DNA from: DASUGC01 sp035606665
GTDB lineage: Bacteria; Acidobacteriota; Vicinamibacteria; Vicinamibacterales; SCN-69-37
NCBI GenBank assembly: GCA_035606665.1
Contig: DATNEY010000019.1
Location: 1 to 64,000 of the forward strand
Length of the DNA: 64,000 bases
Reading direction: 5' to 3'
Made by a program: the position numbers and the translations under genes. This document shows, one piece after another, positions 26,334 through 36,196 of the stretch. Position 1 is the first letter of the stretch, and the number at the start of each line of letters is the position of its first letter. A model generated the notes under the pieces. The model was given only the letters and a program-made list of their open reading frames with translations. It was not told the DNA's origin and did not search any database.

Positions 26334-29321
26334 ATGGGACTCCTCGACAAGCTCAAGCCGACGCCACGCTGGAAGCACGCAGACCCCTCCGTACGGCTCG
26401 AAGCCGTCCGCGAGCTCGAGGACGCCACGGAGCTGGCGGTGCTCGCCGAGACCGACCCGGACGCACGCGTGCGCCGGGCGGCGGTGCCCCGGACGATGGA
26501 CGCCCAGGTGCTCGGCAGGATGGCGGCCGGAGACGCCGATCCCGAGACGCGGGACCGAGCCGCCGATCGGCTAGTCGCGCTGGCGACCGCCGGGTCCGAT
26601 GCGGACGCGGCAATGGCAGCCGTCCGTGCGCTGACCGACACGCGCCGGCTGTCGGCGATCGCCCGCGGCGAAGCCGCGGAGACGGTCCGTACCGAAGCCC
26701 TCTCGCGCACAACGGACGAGCGCGCGCTCGCGGGCGTCGCGAAGCACGCGAAGCACGAGTCGACCGCCGCGGCGGCTGCCGCGCGGGTGAACGATCGCGA
26801 CGCGTTGATCGAAATCGCGCAGACCAGCGAGCACAAGGACGTCGCCGCCGCCGCATTCGAGCGGCTGGTGTCGCTGGAAGGCGGGGTGCAGGGGGCCCCG
26901 CCGATCATGGAGGCTGCGGATCTCGCGCTCATGCGCGCCATCGAGACCCGCACGACCCACAAGTCCGTCGCGCGGCGCGCGCGCGCAATCATCCAGGAAG
27001 CCGAAGCGGCCGAAGCTGCGCGGCTGGCGGCGGAGGAGGAACGCCGCCGCCGCGAAGCGTCGCTATGTGATGCCGTGGACGGTCTTGCGAGTGTGATCGA
27101 TCCCGCGGCCACTCGCGCCGAACTCTCGCGTCTCTCGGCTGCCTGGACCGCTCTCAACGTGACCGACCAGGCGTCGCTTGACCGTTTTGCCGCGGGATCG
27201 AGGCGCGTCGAGGCGGCGATCGCGACGCGCGAACGCGACATTCGCGAAGCCGAAGATCTGGCGCGGCAGCGCGCCGAGGCGATCGCGACGCGGGATGCGT
27301 TCTGCGCGCGCGTCGAGACGCTCGACGGCGACGACGTGCTCGCGCAATTGGTTCCGATCGAAGAAGAGTGGCGATCGCTGACACCGCTGGCGGGGGACGG
27401 CCCGGAGGCTGCCCGCCTGGTTGAGCGATTCGCCAAGGCGGTGGCTGCGTGCCGCAAGCGACATGAGTTGGGCGCCCTGTTGGCCGAAACCCGCGCAAAG
27501 TACGACGCGCTCGTTTCAGAAGCCGAAGCCCTGTCGTCCTCGGACGACAACGGCGCGGCAGCGGCCCGGTGGCAGTCCCTCAGTCGCGAGGCGCGCGGCC
27601 ACGCCTCCGTCTTGAACAACGCCTCGCGCCCGGCGCCGGAGCTCGACGCCCGTCTCGCCGCGGTCGGTGAAACGCTCGCAGGCCGCGAAGCAGCGCGGGA
27701 CGCGGAGCGCCGTGAAGCGCTGGCCAAAGCACAGCAGACGGCGCTCGGACAGGTCACGCGTCTCGTTGAACGCGCGCGCCGCGCGTCCGAAGCGGACACG
27801 ATCACGCTGCGCGAGGGCGATCGACTCCTCCGTGACATCACGACCGGCGTGGACGAGGCCGGCAAGGTCGAAGCGTCGCGTGAAATCACCGAGGCGCTGG
27901 CATCCTTGCGCACGCTGCAGGAGCAGGTAGCGCCGCGCGTCCGCGAACTGCGCGAAATGGACGAGTGGCGCCGCTTCGCGAACGCCCAGCGCCAGGAGCA
28001 GCTCATCGCGATGGCCGAGGCCATCGTGGCGTCGCTCAAGCTCGAGGCCGAGCAGAGCAAGGATTCCGACCTCGGCGCCACCGCCCGGGCGCTGAAGGAA
28101 CTGCACGCGAAGTGGCAGGAAGTCGCCGAAGCCCCGCGCAATTCGGCGCAGCGGCTCTGGGATCGCTTCCGGACGGCGACGGACTTCATCCGGTCGCGCT
28201 GCGAACCGCACTTCCAGAAGCTGCGCGAGGAGCGGGGCGCGAGCCTGCAGAAGCGCACGGCGATCGTCGAGGAAGCCGAAGCGCTCGCCAACGCGTCGGA
28301 CTGGGCGAGGACGGCCGCGCGGTTCCAGGAATTGCAGAAGGCCTGGGAGGAAGCCGGCGCCGCGCCGCGGGATGCGGGCCGCGATCTGGCCCAGCGCTTC
28401 CGCACCGCGTCGAACACGTTCTTCACGCGCCGCCGCGAGGACCTCGCGTCGCGCAAGAAGGTCTGGACGGACAACCTCGCCGCCAAGGACGCCCTCGTCA
28501 AGCGCGCAGAGGAGCTGAGCGAGTCCACCGAGTGGGATGCGGCGTCCGCGGAATTCAAGCGGATGCAGGCCGCCTGGAAGAACATCGGCCCCGTGCGCCG
28601 CAGCAAGTCCGAGGAAGTCTGGAACCGCTTCCGCGCCGCCGCCGACAAGTTCTTCGAGCGGTACCACAACCGCCACAACATCGCCCTCGCGGGAAAACTG
28701 GCCGAACGCGAGGCGATGGTCGTCGAAATGGAAACGCTGGCCGCGGCGGACGCGTCCGCGCTGCCGGCGGATCTCGCCGCGCAGGTCCAGCAACAGCGGA
28801 CGACGTGGAACCGCGCGGTGCCGATTCCAGTGGCGGAGGCGAAGGTCCTGGCCGAACGCTGGCAGACCGCGCTCAAGTCGCTGATCCAGAAGCACCGCGA
28901 CGCCTTCAAGGGCACGGACCTCGATCCGGATGCCGCGAAGCATCGTCTCGAGAAGCTCATCGCGAGAGTCGAGACGTACCTCGAGGACGCCCCGGAGCCA
29001 ATGAACGGCATGTCAGCCACCGAGGCGCTCGCCGCGAAACTCCGCTCGGCGCTCGCGAGCAACGCGATGGGCAAGAGTTCGAACGAGGAAGCAAAGTGGC
29101 GCGCAGCAGCCGAAGGCGTAAAGGAAGCGCAGGCGGCATGGGCGCGGCTCGCCCCGGTCGCCGGCAGCGATGCGGCCGAACTCGAAGGACAATTCAGGGA
29201 GGCGTGCCGTCGCGTGAACGATCTGGCGCGACGCCATCAGCCCCAGCAGCAGCACCGTTCCTCGTCGGCGCCGCCGCGAAGGATGCAGCCGCCACGGCCG
29301 ACGGCCGCGGTTGGAGCTTAG
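26334..29321 (+). CDS. DUF349 repeat protein
   Basis: 995 residues, cytoplasmic, mostly helical. The N-terminal 120 residues look HEAT-like (DPSVRLEAVRELEDATELAVLAETDPDARVRRAAV). They are followed by several DUF349 units, each with a WxxA/AxLW pattern such as LKELHAKWQEVAEAPRNSAQRLWDRF and RFQELQKAWEEAGAAPRDAGRDL. Long charged helices suggest coiled coil. The ATG at 26334 (MGLLDKLKPTPRW) is taken because the family-like sequence begins there. Function of DUF349 proteins is poorly known. Confidence 0.85.
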   Translation: MGLLDKLKPTPRWKHADPSVRLEAVRELEDATELAVLAETDPDARVRRAAVPRTMDAQVLGRMAAGDADPETRDRAADRLVALATAGSDADAAMAAVRALTDTRRLSAIARGEAAETVRTEALSRTTDERALAGVAKHAKHESTAAAAAARVNDRDALIEIAQTSEHKDVAAAAFERLVSLEGGVQGAPPIMEAADLALMRAIETRTTHKSVARRARAIIQEAEAAEAARLAAEEERRRREASLCDAVDGLASVIDPAATRAELSRLSAAWTALNVTDQASLDRFAAGSRRVEAAIATRERDIREAEDLARQRAEAIATRDAFCARVETLDGDDVLAQLVPIEEEWRSLTPLAGDGPEAARLVERFAKAVAACRKRHELGALLAETRAKYDALVSEAEALSSSDDNGAAAARWQSLSREARGHASVLNNASRPAPELDARLAAVGETLAGREAARDAERREALAKAQQTALGQVTRLVERARRASEADTITLREGDRLLRDITTGVDEAGKVEASREITEALASLRTLQEQVAPRVRELREMDEWRRFANAQRQEQLIAMAEAIVASLKLEAEQSKDSDLGATARALKELHAKWQEVAEAPRNSAQRLWDRFRTATDFIRSRCEPHFQKLREERGASLQKRTAIVEEAEALANASDWARTAARFQELQKAWEEAGAAPRDAGRDLAQRFRTASNTFFTRRREDLASRKKVWTDNLAAKDALVKRAEELSESTEWDAASAEFKRMQAAWKNIGPVRRSKSEEVWNRFRAAADKFFERYHNRHNIALAGKLAEREAMVVEMETLAAADASALPADLAAQVQQQRTTWNRAVPIPVAEAKVLAERWQTALKSLIQKHRDAFKGTDLDPDAAKHRLEKLIARVETYLEDAPEPMNGMSATEALAAKLRSALASNAMGKSSNEEAKWRAAAEGVKEAQAAWARLAPVAGSDAAELEGQFREACRRVNDLARRHQPQQQHRSSSAPPRRMQPPRPTAAVGA

Positions 29322-29330
29322 GCTTCGCCG

Positions 29331-29356
29331 GTTCAGGGTTCAGGGTTCCGGGTTCA
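29331..29356. repeat. GGTTCAG tandem repeat
   Basis: Four degenerate GGTTCAG/GGTTCCG heptamers between the convergent DUF349 and GT-C-like genes; a single arm with no clear inverted partner. Confidence 0.5.
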
Positions 29357-31303
29357 GCGCACCAGATAGAATGACCGCTCGCCTTCATTCACGATGAGGG
29401 TGAGCGGTAGTACTTTCTCCACGTAGTCGATCAATTCCGACGGCGCCGAGGCGCGATCCAGTACAACGAACGCGATTCCGTCGGCGCGCAACCGCTCGCC
29501 GGCCGCTCGCGCATCCGGCAACTCGCGACCGCGCGCCGGCCCAGACGGCTCCGACAGGACCAACAGTCCATCCAGCAACGGATCGTTCGCATATGCCGAC
29601 GTGATCGACTGCGGCAGTCTCGACAGATATCCGCCCACGATCGGCCGGCCGTGGACGGTCTGGTAGTACATCGCCAGGTCGTTCGTCTTACCCCGGCCGC
29701 CGAAACCGTCGCGCATACCGAGTGGGAGCTCCAGCACAGCGCCTGGCTCCGGTCGATCGCGCAACGTTTCGTAGAACGACGGCACGCTGAGCGTCGTCAC
29801 GGGAAACGGTGACGGTATTGATTCGAAGACGAACAGGCATGCGAGGCCGGCAAGCGCCAATGCCCCCCTGCGTCCTGACGATCTCCACCATGCCGCGCCC
29901 ACGGACACAATCACGGCCAGCGCAAGCGTGACGACCACCATCGCGCGGCCGGGTATGCGGGCATTGTTCGCTATCGGGATGTACCGCAGGAGCGTCGCGG
30001 GCAGAATCATTCCGGTGTTCGCGCCCAGCACGTAGAGGTGCGAGCCGAGTGCCCAGACTGCGAACACTGCGCCAATCACGGACCACTGGCGCACGACCGG
30101 GGAGCCGGCACGACGCCGAAACGCCACGACCGCAAGCCACACGGGCACCATGCCAAACCAGGCGCCGGCCTCGATTGAATCGATTCCGAATGCCGCGTAT
30201 GCGTCACGGACGTATCCGCCAATGGCGCCGTGAAACGGCGGACCCATCACGAATGTCGCGAGATCGATACCGCTCGGCGCGCTCCGCCAGTAGTACGTCT
30301 GCGTGACGTATCCACCGCCGGTTACGAGACGTACGGCGCTCAGGATCACAGGCGCTGCGACCACCGCGAAGACGACGGCGCCGATGACGCCAGCTGCCAG
30401 AATGCCGGGCGCGCGTGCCACGCGCTCACGGACGACCCGCGGGCCAAACCTCATCCACGCCCAGGCCATCGCCAGCAGCCAGAACACCTGCAGCGGATTG
30501 AAGAGCGTGCGCATCGAGATCGCGCGGCCCCAGAGGATGAATGTGAAACCGCCGCTCAACGCAATCGCGGCCACGATGATGAGGTCGAGGATGGCGAGCG
30601 CAGCGACGACCTGACGCATACGCGCGCGAACGCCTTCATGGGGCCCGCTGAACTCGATTCGCCACTGATGTGTCGTCGTCGCCAGGATGACGATGGCCAG
30701 GGCCGACTGAATGATGAGGTAGTAGTAGTCGGTATAGATCGTGATGCCGAGCACGAGTCCGGCCATCGCGGCCCACATTCGGCGGCCGCGAACCGCTTCG
30801 ATCGCCGCCATCGCAAACAACGGGACGGTCCACGCGATGGTCAGATTGAAGTGTCCCTGCAGGTGGCCGGCGAGATACGACGACCCGCCGAAGACGAGGC
30901 CGCCAAGAACCGCCGCGCCGCGATCGCCGCACAGGCGAAGCGCGAGCAGGTACGCACAGAACCCGTTGAGGGCGAGGCTGCCGAGAATCGTGAGGTTCAT
31001 CGTGGCCGTGACCGGCAACGGCGCGAGTAACGTCGCGGCCACGGCCGCCGGCAGCAGCGTCAGCGTGTGCAGCGTCAGCGGCGCGCCGACGGGCGCGAAC
31101 AGAAACGACGTGTTGAATACGTCCAGATGGCCGGCGAGTGCCTTGCGGACCCACCAGAAATTCCAGAGGAACTGCAGGTTGTCGCCCGGCCCATCACCAG
31201 GAACGAGGCCGGAAAGATTCGTGATGAGCGGGTACGTCCAGGCGATCGCAAATGCGGCGAAGAGGCAGCCGACCCCTAAGGTCGCTACCTTGTTGCCGTA
31301 CAC
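29354..31303 (-). CDS. Polytopic GT-C-fold-like membrane protein
   Basis: 649 residues, about eleven hydrophobic helices, and a C-terminal soluble part of about 150 residues. The first luminal loop contains GDGPGDNLQFLWNFWW, placed as in GT-C membrane glycosyltransferases, so transfer of a sugar from a lipid carrier is likely but unproven. The start overlaps the end of the TonB-C-like gene by 19 bp, making it the last gene of the minus-strand cluster 37368-29354. Confidence 0.7.
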   Translation of the reverse strand: MYGNKVATLGVGCLFAAFAIAWTYPLITNLSGLVPGDGPGDNLQFLWNFWWVRKALAGHLDVFNTSFLFAPVGAPLTLHTLTLLPAAVAATLLAPLPVTATMNLTILGSLALNGFCAYLLALRLCGDRGAAVLGGLVFGGSSYLAGHLQGHFNLTIAWTVPLFAMAAIEAVRGRRMWAAMAGLVLGITIYTDYYYLIIQSALAIVILATTTHQWRIEFSGPHEGVRARMRQVVAALAILDLIIVAAIALSGGFTFILWGRAISMRTLFNPLQVFWLLAMAWAWMRFGPRVVRERVARAPGILAAGVIGAVVFAVVAAPVILSAVRLVTGGGYVTQTYYWRSAPSGIDLATFVMGPPFHGAIGGYVRDAYAAFGIDSIEAGAWFGMVPVWLAVVAFRRRAGSPVVRQWSVIGAVFAVWALGSHLYVLGANTGMILPATLLRYIPIANNARIPGRAMVVVTLALAVIVSVGAAWWRSSGRRGALALAGLACLFVFESIPSPFPVTTLSVPSFYETLRDRPEPGAVLELPLGMRDGFGGRGKTNDLAMYYQTVHGRPIVGGYLSRLPQSITSAYANDPLLDGLLVLSEPSGPARGRELPDARAAGERLRADGIAFVVLDRASAPSELIDYVEKVLPLTLIVNEGERSFYLVR

Positions 31304-33471
31304 GTGAGCCCTTGCGGCGCCTTGAGTGTCGACTCCTCGTGGTATTGGTCCACGTACACGCGGAGCGGCGCCGCGAGGCCTGTGTAGGTGAGCTCGTAGA
31401 GATCGAGGATGGTGGATTTGTCAGGGCCGACGGTGGATCCGCGCCGGACGATGTGGAGGCCCTGGCCCGCGGGTCCGCGCAGCGTCAGCAGGTACCGCCG
31501 GGCGCGTGCCGGCCCCTCCATGAAACTGCCGCCGACCTTGATCGCGCCAGCCGGTGTAAGGCCGTACTCCCCATCGCCCGCAATCCCGCACTTGCTCGTC
31601 GCGGCCGTGAGTCCAGATTCATCAGGCGTCGTGAGATCCGTCGTCGAGCGACCAGCAACCGTTGAGGACGTCATCACCGGCGGAACACCAGCCGCGGCTG
31701 TTGGGGGCGGTGGAGTCACGGTACCCGGCGGTGGCATGGGCTCCGGCATGCCGCTGGTCGTGAACGTAAGGCTCATGATGACGCTCAGCGGACTCGGAAC
31801 TCCGTTCGCGCGGTAGGGTTGAAACTTCCACTGCGACGCCATCGCGGCCGCCGTCGGACCGAGCTCGGGCGGACCCTCGGCAATCGTCGGGAACCGGTAC
31901 GCGCCATCCAGATCCACCATGCCGCGGAGCCGCACAAGGGTCGGCGACGGCAGCGTGGACGACGCCGGCAGCTTCGTGGTGGTCATGCGCGGCGCTGCCT
32001 GGCCGATCGACCACTGAACCGGGAATGTCAGGCTCGATCCGGCAGAACCGCACGCCTCGGCGTAGGTGACACGTACTTCGATATTTTGCGAGAACGCAGC
32101 GCCGGCGAACGACCGTCCTGCCGCGCCGGCCGGCAGGGATACGCCGGGCAGCCGATCGGTCAGCGCGGATCCCGTCACGACTTCGCTCGTTTCGCGCGCG
32201 GGACCTGGCCGGTTTCCGCCAACCGAAACCCTGATATCGCGAGGCGCGATCGAGCGGCCATCGCAGGCCAGCGAATAAGCGACAGCAACCAGATCACCCT
32301 GTACGAGCGAGGGTTCGACCGTAGCCGGATCCATCGGTCTGCCGGACTTGAACGCGGCCCGGGCCTTGAGCGCGCCGACAAGGAATCGATCGAACAGCAC
32401 GCCGTGCACCGCCGGTCCGGCCGCATCCAGCGGCACCGGCGGGGGATCGCCCTTGGCGGCCATCTCAACAGCGATGCGCGCAAGCTGGCCGTCAAGCAAT
32501 CCCGCAGGCGCAGGCGGAACGGGCGGAAGGGGCACCGGCGCCGACGGCGACATCGTGAGGACGGGAGCGCCGTAGGTCACTCCCGGGCCAGGCGCAGGCG
32601 ATATGTAGGGCGCCGGGTTCGTCGGCGTACCGTCGGTCGTATACACGAGCGGCACTATCATGTTCATCGGCGACGGCACGCCGTTGGTTGTCGATGGTGG
32701 ATACGCCTTCGAAGTCAGTTCCGCGATGGCCGCCTGCCCCAGCTCGGGCGGGCCCTGCACCTGTTGCGGATAACGCACTCGTCCCGTCGCATCGAGCGTG
32801 ATCGAAATCCTCACCGTGCTGGGTGACGGCAGCGTTGCCATTCCCGGCGGCATCTTCAGGTTGTTGATGCCGCGGGCAATCGTGATGCTCGGCGCGTCCG
32901 AAACCGACAGCGAGGCGGTCTTCGCCGCGCCTCTGCAGTACGGCCCCGCATAGTCAATCTCGACGGCGGAGTTGCCGATCATCAGCGCGTTGCGAAGGCT
33001 GACCACGAGCGCATCGTCTGGCAAGCCCACGCCAGGAAGAATCGATTGCGCGGCGGCGCCACGAACGGGCCCCGCGATTACCGCTGGGGACACGGGCGCG
33101 CTGATGCGGTTGACCCAACGGATCGCGAGCGGCTGATTGGGACGGCCATCGCAATCGATCGGATAGGCAACCACCACCGTCGCGCGCGATCGCCAGATCG
33201 GATGCGCCTGAATCGCGGCGGCGTCCGCGGCCTTGCCGTCGGCGATCTGCGCCCGGCCAATGACGACGCCGAGGAAGTACTGGTCGTAGACGGCGCCGAG
33301 CACTCGATTCCCGTCGCCGCGCAGTGGAATGGGCGTCACGACACCACGCGCCGCCGCCTCAGCAGCGAGCTCGGCCTGGTGGGCGTCCCTCTCGACGATT
33401 GCCGGTGGGAGCTGTGCGAACAGCGCCAGAGCGACGGCGACAAAGACCTCGGGAGTCGTTCTTAGCGACAT
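31285..33471 (-). CDS. Exported protein with duplicated TonB-C-like domains
   Basis: 728 residues with a signal sequence (LRTTPEVFVAVALALFAQLPPAI). It has two successive copies of the unit found once in the 22552-23727 protein: a helical start (QLARIAVEMAAKGDPPPVPLD), a Cys-containing beta region and a TonB-C-like part (MVDLDGAYRFPTIAEGPPELG; DATGRVRYPQQVQGPPELG). The C-terminal module is shared with the paralogue. The ATG at 33471 is chosen because sequence upstream in this frame is antisense-free shadow of the amidohydrolase gene. It overlaps the next gene by 19 bp. Function unknown. Confidence 0.75.
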   Translation of the reverse strand: MSLRTTPEVFVAVALALFAQLPPAIVERDAHQAELAAEAAARGVVTPIPLRGDGNRVLGAVYDQYFLGVVIGRAQIADGKAADAAAIQAHPIWRSRATVVVAYPIDCDGRPNQPLAIRWVNRISAPVSPAVIAGPVRGAAAQSILPGVGLPDDALVVSLRNALMIGNSAVEIDYAGPYCRGAAKTASLSVSDAPSITIARGINNLKMPPGMATLPSPSTVRISITLDATGRVRYPQQVQGPPELGQAAIAELTSKAYPPSTTNGVPSPMNMIVPLVYTTDGTPTNPAPYISPAPGPGVTYGAPVLTMSPSAPVPLPPVPPAPAGLLDGQLARIAVEMAAKGDPPPVPLDAAGPAVHGVLFDRFLVGALKARAAFKSGRPMDPATVEPSLVQGDLVAVAYSLACDGRSIAPRDIRVSVGGNRPGPARETSEVVTGSALTDRLPGVSLPAGAAGRSFAGAAFSQNIEVRVTYAEACGSAGSSLTFPVQWSIGQAAPRMTTTKLPASSTLPSPTLVRLRGMVDLDGAYRFPTIAEGPPELGPTAAAMASQWKFQPYRANGVPSPLSVIMSLTFTTSGMPEPMPPPGTVTPPPPTAAAGVPPVMTSSTVAGRSTTDLTTPDESGLTAATSKCGIAGDGEYGLTPAGAIKVGGSFMEGPARARRYLLTLRGPAGQGLHIVRRGSTVGPDKSTILDLYELTYTGLAAPLRVYVDQYHEESTLKAPQGLTCTATR

Positions 33472-33494
33472 GGCAAAACGAGTCCCGAGGTCAT

Positions 33495-35264
33495 TTACTT
33501 CCGGACCGGCGGCGCCGGGCGCGTGTAGACGACCTTGCCGCCGACAATGGTGTAGGACACCTTCGCTGTCAGGATCTCCTCGTCCGGCACGGTCGTGATG
33601 TCTTTCGTGAGCACCGTGATGTCGGCGAGCTTGCCGAGCGACAGCGAACCCTTGAGGTCCTCTTCGAACGCGGCGAAGGCATTCGCCAGCGTGTACGACT
33701 TCAGCGCCTCCATCCGCGACATCTTCTGATCGCCGTAGAACACCTTGCCGTCCTTGGCTTTGCGGGTGACGGTGGCGTAGTAGCTCGCGATTGGATCCAC
33801 GTCCTCGACCGGCGCGTCCGTGCCGTTCGTGACGACGGCGCCGGACTTCATGAGCTTCTGCCAGACGTAGGCGCCCTCTTCCGCGCGCTTCGCACCGAGG
33901 CGCGGCTCGACCCACGGTGCATCCGACGTGCAGTGAATGCCCTGCATCGCCGCGATCACGCCGAGCTGTCCGAAGCGCGGGATGTCGGCGCCATTGATGT
34001 GCTGCGCGTGCTCGACGCGCCAGCGGAGGTCCTTGCCGTTCTTGTTGTTCTTCTTGAACGCCTCTTCGTAGACGTTCAGGACTTCGCGGTTGGCGCGATC
34101 GCCAATCGCGTGGATGCACATCTGATAGCCAGTATCGATCGCGATTTGCGCGCGCTGGCGCATTGTTTCGACCGGCGTCGTCGCCAGGCCGGTGCGGCTG
34201 GTACCCGCCGGCACCGAGCCCTCCGGCAGATCCGAGTACGGCTCCAGCAGCCAGGCGCCACGAGAGCCGAGCGCGCCATCGCCGGTGATCTTGATCGCGC
34301 GCAATGTCAGCATGTTGTTGCCGTAACCCACGACACGGTTCGCGGCAAGCGCTTTGGCGTCGTACTCACGCGCCATCATCCACAGGCGGACGTGCATCTT
34401 GCCGGCGTCGATCATTCGTCTCACGCGCGTAATCACGTCGAAGCTCGATCCGGCGTCCTGAAAACTCGTGATGCCCTTCGAGATCACTTCCTGATCGGCG
34501 AGCTCGAGGATCTTCCGGTTCTTGGTTTCGGCTTCCGCCGGCGTCGGCGTGGGCTCGCCGGCGCCGCGGCGAATCAGACGTGATGCGGTTTCACGCAGCA
34601 GGCCGGTCGGCTCGCCGCTCTTGTCCTTCAGGATTTCGCCACCCTCGGGGTTCGCGGTGTCCTTCGTGACCTTCGACAGCTCGAGCGCCTTGGCGTTCGC
34701 GAACGACGCGTGGCCGCTGGCGTGCGTGAGTATGACGGGGTTGTTGGGCGAGACCTTGTCGAGCGAGGTGTGCGTCGGGAATCCCTCGACGTTCGGCTGC
34801 GGCGTGGACGACCACTTCTCCTGATGCCAGCCGCGGCCGACGATCCACTGCCCCGGCTTCGCCCGCTCGACGGCGAGCGCGACCTGGTGGACGATCTCGT
34901 CCCAGCTCTTCGTCGCCATGAGATCGAGATTGATCTTGTTCTCGCCGATGCCCGTGAAGTGCCCGTGGCCCTCGATGAAGCCGGGAATCGCCGTCTGACC
35001 GAGCAGGTTGATCACGCGCGTGGCCGGCGCCACGAACTTCGCGACGTCGGCGTTGCTGCCGATGAAGACGACCGCGCCGTTACGCGCGGCCAGCGCCTGC
35101 GCCACGGGCATCCCATCGTCGAGCGTGATGATGCGGCCATTTCGAATGACGAGGTCTGCGGGCGCCACCTGCGGCGCCGCCTGGCCCGCAAGCGAAGCAC
35201 CGAGACCAGCCGCGGCGACGAGCGCGGCGACAATCAAAGACGTGAAAACACGAGCGCGATTCAT
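33495..35264 (-). CDS. Exported YtcJ-like amidohydrolase
   Basis: 589 residues of the amidohydrolase-3 family. A signal peptide (SLIVAALVAAAGLGASLAGQAA) precedes the beta-sandwich start ADLVIRNGRIITLDDG, the metal-site HxH as EGHGHF, CIHAIGD, RWRVEHAQH, and the terminal GTDAPVEDVDP and GGKVVYTRP. The family hydrolyses amide or related bonds; substrate unknown. The ATG at 35264 has a GAGGA ribosome site; an in-frame GTG 15 bp upstream overlaps that site. Confidence 0.9.
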   Translation of the reverse strand: MNRARVFTSLIVAALVAAAGLGASLAGQAAPQVAPADLVIRNGRIITLDDGMPVAQALAARNGAVVFIGSNADVAKFVAPATRVINLLGQTAIPGFIEGHGHFTGIGENKINLDLMATKSWDEIVHQVALAVERAKPGQWIVGRGWHQEKWSSTPQPNVEGFPTHTSLDKVSPNNPVILTHASGHASFANAKALELSKVTKDTANPEGGEILKDKSGEPTGLLRETASRLIRRGAGEPTPTPAEAETKNRKILELADQEVISKGITSFQDAGSSFDVITRVRRMIDAGKMHVRLWMMAREYDAKALAANRVVGYGNNMLTLRAIKITGDGALGSRGAWLLEPYSDLPEGSVPAGTSRTGLATTPVETMRQRAQIAIDTGYQMCIHAIGDRANREVLNVYEEAFKKNNKNGKDLRWRVEHAQHINGADIPRFGQLGVIAAMQGIHCTSDAPWVEPRLGAKRAEEGAYVWQKLMKSGAVVTNGTDAPVEDVDPIASYYATVTRKAKDGKVFYGDQKMSRMEALKSYTLANAFAAFEEDLKGSLSLGKLADITVLTKDITTVPDEEILTAKVSYTIVGGKVVYTRPAPPVRK

Positions 35265-35275
35265 AGACAGGTTCC

Positions 35276-36196
35276 TCACCTTTGCCCTCTGCCCTCTGCC
35301 CTTTGCCCTTCGAGAATCTGCGCCAGATTATCGCCGAAGATGCGCGCCTGGGCGTCGGCCGTGACGCCGAGTTCCTCGAGGATCTGGCGCTGCGCCTCGA
35401 ATACCGGCTTCTGCCAGCCGCGCGGGAAGAACGACGAGTCGGTGCCGAACAGCAGACGGCCCGGGCCCACGACGTCGAGCGCGCGCGCGAAGACATCGCG
35501 CAGCGTCAGGCCCGGGTGAAACCGGATCCAGTTGTTGGATGACGACGTGTCGAGCCGGATGTTCGGAGCCGCATCAGCGGCGATGAGGGCCTCACGAAAG
35601 AGGCCACTGCCGAAGTGCGGGATCACGACGGGTACCGACGGATGGCGCACGGCCAGCGCGGCCACGGCAAGCGGATCTCCGAGCCGCAGATCGAAGCGGC
35701 TCGGCAGCCCGAGACGTTTGCGGACACCGACCGAGAGCGAGCCGCAATGCACGAACACAGCGGCACGGTGACGTTCGGCGGCGGTGAAAACCGCCGCAAC
35801 GGCCGGATCATCGAGGCGCACGTGGTGCATCGCAGGAAAGAGACAGACGGTCCTCAATCCGAGCCCGCCGAGCGCGTGCTCGAGACGCGCGGCGGCATCG
35901 GGCTGCGACGGGTGGAACATGAACGCGCCCGTCAGGCGCGAGGGATGGCGCGCCGATGCGGCCGCCACGGATGCTTCGTCACCGGGCGTGCTCGCGATCA
36001 GCATCGCCTGTGTGACACCAGCACGATCGAGCTCCCGGACCCACCGATCCGCGAGCTCATCGTCCGTGCCAGGCGTATCCCATTGCAGCTCGCCTGGAAT
36101 GGCGACGGCGCCGTCGTCCTCAGACTGCCGCTCCCGGGCGAGGGCGCGGAAGAAGCCGCCGGAAAAGAAATGGCAGTGCGCGTCGCGTATGTTCAT
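35276..36196 (-). CDS. Amidohydrolase-2 family TIM-barrel hydrolase
   Basis: 306 residues, cytoplasmic. N-terminal HxH metal motif DAHCHFF, then FVHCG, IPHFGSGLFREAL and GTDSSFFPRGW, as in ACMSD/amidohydrolase-2 enzymes (decarboxylases or hydrolases). The ATG at 36196 has AGGGA upstream and overlaps the MFS gene stop by 4 bp. The last residues EGQRAEGRGQR are encoded by an intergenic-type heptamer repeat that has run into the gene end. Confidence 0.86.
   Translation of the reverse strand: MNIRDAHCHFFSGGFFRALARERQSEDDGAVAIPGELQWDTPGTDDELADRWVRELDRAGVTQAMLIASTPGDEASVAAASARHPSRLTGAFMFHPSQPDAAARLEHALGGLGLRTVCLFPAMHHVRLDDPAVAAVFTAAERHRAAVFVHCGSLSVGVRKRLGLPSRFDLRLGDPLAVAALAVRHPSVPVVIPHFGSGLFREALIAADAAPNIRLDTSSSNNWIRFHPGLTLRDVFARALDVVGPGRLLFGTDSSFFPRGWQKPVFEAQRQILEELGVTADAQARIFGDNLAQILEGQRAEGRGQR
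35279..35314. repeat. TTTGCCCTCTGCCC heptamer repeat
   Basis: Five degenerate TGCCCT(T/C) heptamers, the same unit as in the large inverted repeats at 38601-38719 and 54198-54337. Here they form the last codons of the amidohydrolase. Confidence 0.7.

Noticed and set aside
26222..29074. 950-residue open frame on the minus strand
   Set aside because: It is the exact antisense of the DUF349 gene, whose high GC at third positions keeps the opposite frame open. Composition is Ser/Arg/Ala rich with no domain and no start signal.
33472..34119. N-terminal extension of the 31285 gene
   Set aside because: These residues come from another frame of the amidohydrolase coding sequence; the signal peptide starts at 33471.
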